DNA of 18,036 nt. Source: Fimenecus sp052273845. GTDB lineage: Bacteria > Bacillota > Clostridia > Oscillospirales > Acutalibacteraceae. Each line of letters starts with the position of its first letter. Within the stretch, counting starts at the first letter, position 1. The DNA lies in contig DAVZHM010000035.1 in assembly GCA_052273845.1 (NCBI GenBank), positions 1 to 18,036 on the forward strand. The letters are read 5' to 3'. Positions 1 to 5,870 of the stretch are shown here, piece by piece. The translations under genes and the position numbers were made by a program. The notes below the pieces were generated by a model. The model ran no database searches. It was not told the DNA's origin and worked only from the letters and a program-made list of their open reading frames with translations.

Positions 1-1910
1 TCGTGACCGACACCGAAAACGACGCCAAACGCGCCATCGGGTTTTTGAAAGAGTCCCGCGCGGGGCGCGCCACCTTCCTGCCCATCGCGGCAATCCGCGC
101 CCGTTCGTTTACCGAAAAAGGCTTAGAGGACGAATACGGCTTTGTGAGCATCGCGGCGGATTTGGTCGCGACTGACCGCAAATACGAAGAAATTATCCGT
201 GCGCAACTGTCCCGTACCGTTGTGGCGGAAGATATCGACGCCGCAATCGCCATCGCCAAGAAATATAACTACCGTTTCCGCATCGTCACTTTGGACGGGC
301 AGGTGATTAACGCGGGCGGCTCCATGACGGGCGGCTCCCGTGCGCAAAACGCGGGCATTTTGAGCCGCGGCAACGAAATCGAAAAATTACAGCAATCGCT
401 GAAAGCCGCAGAAACCGAACTTGCGACCATGCAGTCCGATTATAAACTGTTCTCCGAGGATTTGGCAGCCGCACGCGCTGAATTGGAAGGCGCGCAGGGC
501 GACCTTTTGCGTGCCAACGAAGAAAAAATCCGCTGTGAGGGCGCGCTGAAACTTGCCGAAGAGCAACTGTCCTCCGTATCGGGCACGGTGCGCGATTTGG
601 CAGAGGAAAAAGAAACCTTAAGAGCCCGTGCCGAAACGGTGCTTAAAAACGCCGCCGCCGCGCGCGAAGCGTTGGAAACGCAAACCGCCGCACTGCGGGA
701 AAAAGAAACGGAACTTTCAAAACGCACAGGCGACCGCGAAGCCCTTTCCGCCGCACGCGAGGAACTGTCGAAAAAAGCGTCGGAACTGCGTTTGCAAATT
801 ATGGCACTCGAAAAAGACGCCCAGTCCGCGCGCGATGAAATTCGCCATTTGGAAAGCCGAAAAATAAGCCATACCGACAAAAAAGGCACACTCGACAGCG
901 AAATCGCCGCGTATGAGGAAAAGAACGCGCAGTTGTTGCAAAACATCGAAAACCTCAAAGCGAACGCCGCGGCGTTGCGCGAAAACAACGGCTCGTCCCG
1001 TGCGCAAATCGATGCGCTCATTCAAAGCCGAGACGCGCTCGTGAAAGAATCCAATGACCTACGCACATTAGAACGCGCAAAATCCGTGGAACGCGAGAAT
1101 TTAAGCGGCGAACTTGCCCGTTTGGAAGAACGCAAAATCGCGATGCGCAAAGAATATGACGACCTCACCGCGAAACTATACGAAGAATATTCGCTCACCC
1201 GCCGCGAAGCGGCAGCGTTGGAAATCGAAATTGAGGACTACGCCGCGGCATCGAAACGCTTGAACGAACTCAAAGGGCAAATCCGCGCCCTCGGCTCGGT
1301 AAACGTTTCCGCGATTGAGGAATATAAAGAAGTTTCGGAACGTTATGCGTTTATGTCCGAACAAATTTCGGATGTGGAGCGTTCGCGCGATGAACTGAAT
1401 AAGTTGATCCGCGACCTGACGGACAATATGGCACAGCAGTTCCGCGACAAATTCCGGCTCATCAACACCGCGTTCGGCGAAACATTCTCGGAATTGTTCG
1501 GCGGCGGCAGGGCGGAGTTACTGCTTTCCGATGAACACGATATTCTCGAAAGCGATATTGAGATTAAAGTACAGCCGCCCGGGAAAAACTTAAAGAGTAT
1601 TGAACCGCTTTCCGGCGGCGAAAAAGGCTTGGCGGCGATTTCCTTGCTGTTTGCCATCTTAAAAGTCACGCCTGCACCGTTCTGTATTTTCGATGAGGTG
1701 GAAGCGGCACTTGACGATGTCAACGTTTCGCGTTACGCGCAATATGTGCGCCGCATGACCAAAAATACGCAGTTTATCCTGATTACGCACCGCCGCGGCA
1801 CCATGGAAGAAGCTGATGTGCTTTACGGCGTGACCATGCAGGAGAGCGGCGTGTCGAAACTGCTTGAGTTAAAAACCGCCGAAATGGCGAAGCAACTTGG
1901 GCTCGCTTGA
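1..1910 (+). CDS. smc: Chromosome segregation/condensin ATPase SMC, C-terminal part (5' end outside window)
   Basis: This is the back half of the SMC protein, the ATPase core of the bacterial condensin (with ScpA and ScpB) that organises and helps segregate the nucleoid. The reading frame is open from the window edge (first full codon at 3), so the N-terminal Walker A head and first coiled coil lie upstream. About 635 residues are visible. Counting from the codon at 3, residues about 10-112 form the hinge, ending in the glycine-rich stretch NAGGSMTGGS. Residues about 120-475 are a long Glu/Lys/Ala-rich coiled coil, followed by the C-terminal head. The ABC signature LSGGEK is at 536-541 and Walker B FCIFDE at 560-565, with the D-loop ALDD after it and the switch histidine in ILITHRRGT. 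All key C-terminal head residues are present. The order smc then ftsY is usual in Firmicutes. Identity is very sure. Confidence 0.97.
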   Translation, partial: VTDTENDAKRAIGFLKESRAGRATFLPIAAIRARSFTEKGLEDEYGFVSIAADLVATDRKYEEIIRAQLSRTVVAEDIDAAIAIAKKYNYRFRIVTLDGQVINAGGSMTGGSRAQNAGILSRGNEIEKLQQSLKAAETELATMQSDYKLFSEDLAAARAELEGAQGDLLRANEEKIRCEGALKLAEEQLSSVSGTVRDLAEEKETLRARAETVLKNAAAAREALETQTAALREKETELSKRTGDREALSAAREELSKKASELRLQIMALEKDAQSARDEIRHLESRKISHTDKKGTLDSEIAAYEEKNAQLLQNIENLKANAAALRENNGSSRAQIDALIQSRDALVKESNDLRTLERAKSVERENLSGELARLEERKIAMRKEYDDLTAKLYEEYSLTRREAAALEIEIEDYAAASKRLNELKGQIRALGSVNVSAIEEYKEVSERYAFMSEQISDVERSRDELNKLIRDLTDNMAQQFRDKFRLINTAFGETFSELFGGGRAELLLSDEHDILESDIEIKVQPPGKNLKSIEPLSGGEKGLAAISLLFAILKVTPAPFCIFDEVEAALDDVNVSRYAQYVRRMTKNTQFILITHRRGTMEEADVLYGVTMQESGVSKLLELKTAEMAKQLGLA

Positions 1911-1926
1911 TTTTACCCGCCTTGCA

Positions 1927-1980
1927 CCTTTTTTCGGCGGTAACTCGTGTATCCTTGTACACTTCGCCGCCGCAAAAAGG
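1927..1980. repeat. Long imperfect inverted repeat (hairpin) just after smc
   Basis: Two 14-nt arms, 1927-1940 and 1967-1980, are complementary at 13 of 14 positions (CC, T-run, CGGCGG against CCGCCGC, A-run, GG). An inner 5-bp stem GTGTA/TACAC (1947-1951/1958-1962) closes on a 6-nt loop. It begins 17 nt after the smc stop codon. No T-tract follows the right arm on the plus strand, so it is not a textbook rho-independent terminator. It could protect the smc 3' end, or be part of the repeat element that continues to the right. Confidence 0.7.
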
Positions 1981-2042
1981 CACAATCCAAGCAAAATCAA
2001 GCTACGCCTGTGACTCGCGTGCGGAATTTGGGATTTTAATGG
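1951..2042. repeat. Diverged intergenic repeat, copy A
   Basis: This 92-nt stretch aligns without gaps to 2064-2155, at about 60% identity by hand count. The best conserved parts are the start (ATCYTTGTAC), an identical 10-mer GCTACGCCTG (2001-2010 and 2114-2123) continuing into CTCGC, and the end (GATTTTA). Its left part overlaps the right half of the hairpin at 1927-1980. No convincing reading frame or ribosome binding site is present. The function is unknown. Confidence 0.55.
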
Positions 2043-2063
2043 CATTTCGTTCGGATTTCGCGC

Positions 2064-2155
2064 ATCTTTGTACGCGTCGGCAAGCCGAAAAACCGCCACA
2101 CAACCAATCTTACGCTACGCCTGCGGCTCGCAGAGTAGATATTAGATTTTAGATG
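2064..2155. repeat. Diverged intergenic repeat, copy B, abutting the ftsY promoter
   Basis: This is the second copy of the 92-nt unit, 113 nt downstream of copy A. Its end overlaps the first two bases of the extended -10 element of the ftsY promoter, so the DNA upstream of that promoter is made of repeat. The core GCTACGCCTGCGGCTCGC is of a kind expected to recur in intergenic regions of one genome, but only these two copies can be seen here. Confidence 0.55.
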
Positions 2156-2162
2156 ATATAAT
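2154..2162 (+). promoter_or_regulatory. Extended -10 promoter element before ftsY
   Basis: The sequence is TGATATAAT, that is a TGn extension followed by a perfect TATAAT hexamer (2157-2162). I see no good -35 hexamer 16-18 nt upstream, which fits extended -10 promoters. Transcription would start near 2169, leaving a leader of about 16 nt with the ribosome binding site AAAGG (2172-2176). This would drive the run from ftsY to leuS. Read-through from smc is also possible. Confidence 0.5.
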
Positions 2163-2184
2163 CCCGTACGGAAAGGAAAAAACT

Positions 2185-3399
2185 ATGGGCATTTTCAGCA
2201 AAATCAATTTCGGACTCACCAAAACCCGCAACAAAATGGCGGGCGCGATTGATGATTTGTTCGGCGATGTCGAAGAAATCACCGATGACCTCTATGCCGA
2301 ACTCGAAGAAATCCTCGTCATGAGCGATGTCGGCGTGGCGACCGCTGTGGAAATCACGGAACGCCTGAAAAAGGCGGTCAGCGACAAAAAATTGCGCGGC
2401 GCCGATGCGGTCAAAGCGGAAATTAAGGAAATCGTTGCCGACCTTTTGTACGGTGGCGAGGATATGGGTCTTGTGACTGTGCCGTCTGTGGTATTGGTCA
2501 TCGGCGTAAACGGCGTCGGCAAAACCACCACCATCGGCAAACTTGCCGCGATGTATAAAAAAGAGGGCAAGCGCGTCATTTTGGGTGCGGCGGACACATT
2601 CCGCGCCGCGGCAATTGACCAGTTGGATATTTGGGCGAAACGCTCCGATGTTGAAATTATCAAACACGCCGAGGGTGCGGACCCGGCGGCGGTGGTGTTT
2701 GACACGGTCTCTGCCGCAAAAGCGCGCGACTGCGATATTGTGATTATCGACACCGCGGGCAGACTGCACAACAAAAAGAACTTGATGGACGAACTTGCCA
2801 AAATCTATCGCGTTATTGACCGCGAATTGCCGTATTCCGACCGTGAAGTGCTGTTGGTATTGGACGCTACCACAGGGCAAAACGCCGTCAATCAGGCGCG
2901 CGAATTTAAAAACGTTGCTGACATCACGGGCATTGTGCTGACGAAATTGGACGGCACGGCACGCGGCGGCGTGGTGCTTGCCATCAAAAATGAATTGAAC
3001 ATTCCCGTAAAATTCGTGGGTGTGGGCGAGCAAATTGACGATTTGCAGCCCTTTAAGCCCCGCGCATTTGCCGACGGGTTGTTCCAAAAAATGGATTACG
3101 CGGACGAGGAGGACACAGCCGATGAAGAAAATCTCGAAGAAAATGTGGAAAATGAGCCTTGCGACTTTCCGTCTGCTGGATACACCCCCGCAACACGAAT
3201 TTCTCCCGAAAACGAACCCGATGGCGATGCATCGGACACTGCGGCATCCGAAACGGAAAGCGCCGCTTCCGATAACCGAGCAGATGAAACGGGAGTTTCG
3301 GAATTGGACAAGGACGCGGGAGAAGTAACCGAGGCAGAACAGGACGAAAAACCGAAAAAGGAGAAAAGACACTTTGGATTTTTTAATCGCCACGCATAA
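2185..3399 (+). CDS. ftsY: Signal recognition particle receptor FtsY with an acidic C-terminal extension
   Basis: FtsY is the membrane-associated SRP receptor GTPase that docks ribosome-nascent chain-SRP complexes at the Sec translocon. The protein has 404 residues. It opens with a short basic/hydrophobic start (MGIFSKINFGLTKTRNK) and the N domain to about residue 95. The G domain has G1 GVNGVGKT at 107-114, DTFRAAAIDQL at 137-147, DTAGR at 189-193, TKLD at 253-256 and the closing GVGEQIDDLQPF near 279-290. About 100 residues follow that are not part of the NG core: strongly acidic (Asp/Glu/Ser/Ala-rich) from about 305 to 385, ending in a basic-aromatic tail KPKKEKRHFGFFNRHA. In well-studied FtsY proteins the acidic A domain is N-terminal, so this layout is unusual. 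The start has AAAGG 8 nt upstream. The 3' end overlaps rdgB by 26 nt. Confidence 0.96.
   Translation: MGIFSKINFGLTKTRNKMAGAIDDLFGDVEEITDDLYAELEEILVMSDVGVATAVEITERLKKAVSDKKLRGADAVKAEIKEIVADLLYGGEDMGLVTVPSVVLVIGVNGVGKTTTIGKLAAMYKKEGKRVILGAADTFRAAAIDQLDIWAKRSDVEIIKHAEGADPAAVVFDTVSAAKARDCDIVIIDTAGRLHNKKNLMDELAKIYRVIDRELPYSDREVLLVLDATTGQNAVNQAREFKNVADITGIVLTKLDGTARGGVVLAIKNELNIPVKFVGVGEQIDDLQPFKPRAFADGLFQKMDYADEEDTADEENLEENVENEPCDFPSAGYTPATRISPENEPDGDASDTAASETESAASDNRADETGVSELDKDAGEVTEAEQDEKPKKEKRHFGFFNRHA
3359..3363 (+). promoter_or_regulatory. Ribosome binding site that fixes the TTG start of rdgB
   Basis: AGGAG inside the end of ftsY stands 10 nt before the TTG at 3374. The first in-frame ATG (3401) would remove the substrate-binding ATHN motif at the N terminus, so the TTG is the credible start. 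Confidence 0.75.
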
Positions 3400-3964
3400 T
3401 ATGAAAAAACGCGACGAATTGCAGCGCATTTTGTCGCCTTTGGGCATTCGGGTGCTGACCGCCGACGAAGCGGGTGTTGATTTAACCGATGTGGAGGAAA
3501 CGGGCACCACTTTTGAAGAAAATGCTTTGTTAAAGGCGCGTTCGGGCGCAAAAGAGGGCAATATGCCCTGCATCGCTGACGATTCGGGCCTTTGTGTGGA
3601 CGCGCTTGACGGTGCGCCCGGTGTATATTCCGCACGCTTTGCAGGCGAGCACGGCAACGACTCGAAAAACAATGCTAAACTGTTGGTTTTGTTGAAAGAC
3701 ACGCCGAAAGAAGCGCGTACCGCACGGTTTGTAAGTGCCGTGGCGTGCGTGTTCCCCGATGGGCGGGAACTGACGGTGCGCGGCACCTGTGAAGGCGTTA
3801 TCGGCTACGAACAAAAAGGGCAAAACGGTTTTGGCTATGACCCGCTGTTTTATGTGGGTGAGCGCACCTTTGCCGAATTTTCTCCCGCCGAAAAGGACGC
3901 TGTTTCCCACCGCGGTAACGCATTGCGCGCGTTGGTGAAAGAATTACCCGCATATTTAAAATAA
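3374..3964 (+). CDS. rdgB: XTP/dITP diphosphatase (non-canonical purine NTP pyrophosphatase, RdgB/HAM1 family)
   Basis: The family hydrolyses dITP, XTP and ITP to the monophosphate and PPi, cleaning the nucleotide pool so that hypoxanthine and xanthine are not built into DNA. The protein has 196 residues, normal for the family. Visible motifs are the N-terminal ATHNMKK (residues 6-12), the acidic catalytic segment ADDSGLCVDAL (68-78) with GVYSARFAG after it, and FGYDPLF and SHRGNAL towards the C terminus. It begins at a TTG inside the last codons of ftsY (26-nt overlap) with an AGGAG in front. yhbY follows after a 10-nt gap. The alternative name XTPase/YggV refers to the same family. Function is sure from motifs. 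Confidence 0.95.
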   Translation: MDFLIATHNMKKRDELQRILSPLGIRVLTADEAGVDLTDVEETGTTFEENALLKARSGAKEGNMPCIADDSGLCVDALDGAPGVYSARFAGEHGNDSKNNAKLLVLLKDTPKEARTARFVSAVACVFPDGRELTVRGTCEGVIGYEQKGQNGFGYDPLFYVGERTFAEFSPAEKDAVSHRGNALRALVKELPAYLK

Positions 3965-3974
3965 GGAGTAGACT

Positions 3975-4265
3975 ATGACCTCAAAAGAACGCGCAGCTCT
4001 GCGTGCACAGGCAAACCCGTTAAAAGCCCTGTTTCAAGTGGGCAAAGAAGGCGTTACCGACGCACTCATTAAGCAAACCGACGACGCCCTCGAAGCACGG
4101 GAACTTATAAAACTCAAAGTGCTTTTGGAAACCGCCCCCGAAAAGCCGTATGACATTGCCGACAAATTGGCGGCGGCAACCTCTTCCGAAGTGGTTTCGG
4201 TTGTGGGCGGCTCCATGGTTTTTTACCGCTACAACAAAAAACTGCACGAAAAGAAAAAGAAATAA
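3975..4265 (+). CDS. yhbY: YhbY-family ribosome-assembly RNA-binding protein (CRM domain)
   Basis: This is a 96-residue protein that is essentially one CRM (CRS1-YhbY) domain, a small alpha/beta RNA-binding fold found bound to pre-50S particles in bacteria. It starts with the helix SKERAALRAQANPLKALFQVGKEGVTDALIKQ, has the ELIKLKVLLE segment, and ends with a strand VVSVVGGSMVFYRYN and a basic tail KKLHEKKKK. The length fits single-domain YhbY. AAGGAG stands 6 nt before the ATG. The gene sits between rdgB and nadD in a run of ribosome and nucleotide genes, consistent with a housekeeping role in large-subunit maturation. Confidence 0.9.
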   Translation: MTSKERAALRAQANPLKALFQVGKEGVTDALIKQTDDALEARELIKLKVLLETAPEKPYDIADKLAAATSSEVVSVVGGSMVFYRYNKKLHEKKKK

Positions 4266-4278
4266 ACGGGGAAAACAT

Positions 4279-4908
4279 ATGAAAATCGGTTTGTTCGGCG
4301 GCACATTCAATCCGCCGCACAAAGGGCACACGCGGTTGCTTCGGCATTTCTGCGAGCAGTTGGACTTCGATAAAGTTTTTGTGGTGCCCGACAAACGCCC
4401 CGTGCACAAAATCTGCACGGATTTGGCGCTCGACAGCGAACGGCTCGAAATGTGCCGTCTTGCGTTTCAAAATCCGAAATACGAGGTCAGTTCCATGGAG
4501 ATCGACCGCGAAACGGACAGTTATTCCATTTATACCGTCAACGCGATTTTGGAGCAGTATCCCGATGCCGAACTGTACCTCATCATCGGGTCGGATATGT
4601 TCTTGTCTTTTCACAAGTGGTATAAATGCCGTGAAATTTTGGAAAAATGCACGCTTTGCGTGGCTTCGCGCGAGGGCGGCGTGGATATTGATACTCTGCG
4701 AAGTTACGCCTTTTCGCAGTTTCGCATTTATATTCAAGAACTGACGGGCAAGCACATCATTTTATCCCCCACCGAGCCGTTCGAGATAAGTTCTTCAGAA
4801 CTGCGCGAACGCATTGCCGCAGGGGCAGATACGAGCGCATATCTTGCGCCCGAGGTTGAAAACTATATCAAGGAAAAGAAACTGTATGGATACCGAACGA
4901 AACGCTGA
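4279..4908 (+). CDS. nadD: Nicotinate-nucleotide adenylyltransferase (NAD biosynthesis)
   Basis: NadD transfers AMP from ATP to nicotinate mononucleotide, giving deamido-NAD, the penultimate step of NAD synthesis. The 209-residue protein starts MKIGLFGGTFNPPHKGH (ATP-binding GGTFxPxHxGH at 7-17). It carries the substrate segment IIGSDMFLSFHKWYK at about 112-126 and the C-terminal nucleotidyltransferase motif ISSSELR at 170-176 (family ISSTxIR), completing the fold. The start at 4279 is chosen because the GGTF motif begins almost at once and GGGGAA lies about 6 nt upstream. The frame is open farther upstream to 4150, but that part overlaps yhbY. The 3' end overlaps yqeK by 23 nt. Confidence 0.96.
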   Translation: MKIGLFGGTFNPPHKGHTRLLRHFCEQLDFDKVFVVPDKRPVHKICTDLALDSERLEMCRLAFQNPKYEVSSMEIDRETDSYSIYTVNAILEQYPDAELYLIIGSDMFLSFHKWYKCREILEKCTLCVASREGGVDIDTLRSYAFSQFRIYIQELTGKHIILSPTEPFEISSSELRERIAAGADTSAYLAPEVENYIKEKKLYGYRTKR

Positions 4909-5494
4909 ATTTTTAGAAGAAATCAAAAAGCACTTAAATCCCGATCGCCTGTATCATTCCCTCAATGTCGCAGACGAGGCGAAAAAACTCGCCCAACACT
5001 ACGGCGCGGATGAAAAAAAGGCGTTTACGGCGGGGCTTTTGCATGATATTATGAAAAATAAGTCGCAAACGGAATTGCTTGCTTTCTTTTCAGAACAAAA
5101 CGTTCCCTTAACCGCCACCGAGCGCATCAGCCCCAAAACCTGGCATGCTTTAGCGGGCACTGTTTACTGTGAACGCGTTTTGGGTGTGACGGACAAAGAA
5201 ATTCTTACCGCCATACGCTACCACACCACGGGGCGCGCAGGGATGACGTTGCTTCAAAAGGTGATTTTCATTGCCGACTTCATTTCCGCCGACCGCGATT
5301 ACGACGGCGTAGAGCGTATGCGCGAAAAAGCATATATTTCGTTGGAATACGCCATGGAAGAAGGCTTGCAGTTCACCATTGAAGAACTTGCACACAATGG
5401 CTTCGCAATCCATGAGGACAGCGTTGCCGCCTATAACGAACTGATTATGAACAGAAAGGACGATACGAATGACACCGAAAGAATTGCTCGATAA
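4886..5494 (+). CDS. yqeK: HD-domain hydrolase YqeK (symmetrical Ap4A hydrolase type)
   Basis: YqeK proteins are HD-superfamily metal-dependent hydrolases. Characterised members split diadenosine tetraphosphate symmetrically into ADP. The 202-residue protein shows the ordered metal ligands: H24 in RLYHSLNVADEA, the HD pair H53-D54 in GLLHDIMKN, H87 in TWHALAG, H113 in IRYHTTG and D131 in FIADFISADRDY. The start at 4886 gives an N terminus of normal length and lies in the last 23 nt of nadD with AAGGAAAAG upstream. The frame itself is open to 4814. The 3' end overlaps rsfS by 26 nt. The order nadD-yqeK-rsfS is conserved in Firmicutes. Confidence 0.93.
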   Translation: MDTERNAEFLEEIKKHLNPDRLYHSLNVADEAKKLAQHYGADEKKAFTAGLLHDIMKNKSQTELLAFFSEQNVPLTATERISPKTWHALAGTVYCERVLGVTDKEILTAIRYHTTGRAGMTLLQKVIFIADFISADRDYDGVERMREKAYISLEYAMEEGLQFTIEELAHNGFAIHEDSVAAYNELIMNRKDDTNDTERIAR

Positions 5495-5822
5495 CGCCGT
5501 AAAAATTTTGAACAACAAAAAAGGTATGGATATAAAAGCGCTCGAAATCACGGAACTGACTGCCGTGGCGGACTACTTTCTGCTCTGCACGGGTACTTCG
5601 TCCACGCACATTCGCGCGCTTGCGGAAGAACTCGACGAGCAACTGTCCGCTTTGGGCGTAACACCCGACCACATCGAGGGCAAATCCACAGGTTGGATTT
5701 TGCTGGATTACAAAAGCGTGGTGGTGCACATCTTCACGCAAAGCGACCGCGAACTTTTCAATTTGGAAAAACTTTGGGGCGATGCAAACCCCGTGGACCT
5801 CTCCGGACTTTTGACGGAGTAA
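5469..5822 (+). CDS. rsfS: Ribosomal silencing factor RsfS
   Basis: RsfS (Iojap/DUF143 family) binds protein uL14 on the 50S subunit and blocks joining with 30S when nutrients run short. The protein has 117 residues, typical for the family. Characteristic stretches are the central ADYFLLCTGTSSTHIRALAEEL, then IEGKSTGWILLDYKSVVVHIF and the ending FNLEKLWGDA. The ATG is preceded by AGAAAGGACG and lies within the end of yqeK, so the two are likely coupled in translation. leuS begins 48 nt after the stop. Confidence 0.96.
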   Translation: MTPKELLDNAVKILNNKKGMDIKALEITELTAVADYFLLCTGTSSTHIRALAEELDEQLSALGVTPDHIEGKSTGWILLDYKSVVVHIFTQSDRELFNLEKLWGDANPVDLSGLLTE

Positions 5823-5870
5823 ATCATAAATAGATAAAAATTGACTATCACATACAAAGGATGCGTTTTT

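Noticed and set aside
1907..2152. 81-codon plus-strand frame in the smc-ftsY gap
   Set aside because: It starts in the smc stop region, has no ribosome binding site, and covers the hairpin and repeats. The peptide has no recognisable features.
2149..3786. 545-codon open frame on the minus strand across ftsY and rdgB
   Set aside because: It lies antisense to two certain genes, is full of low-complexity Phe/Val/Arg runs, and has no ribosome binding site or known motif. Its openness comes from codon bias on the other strand.
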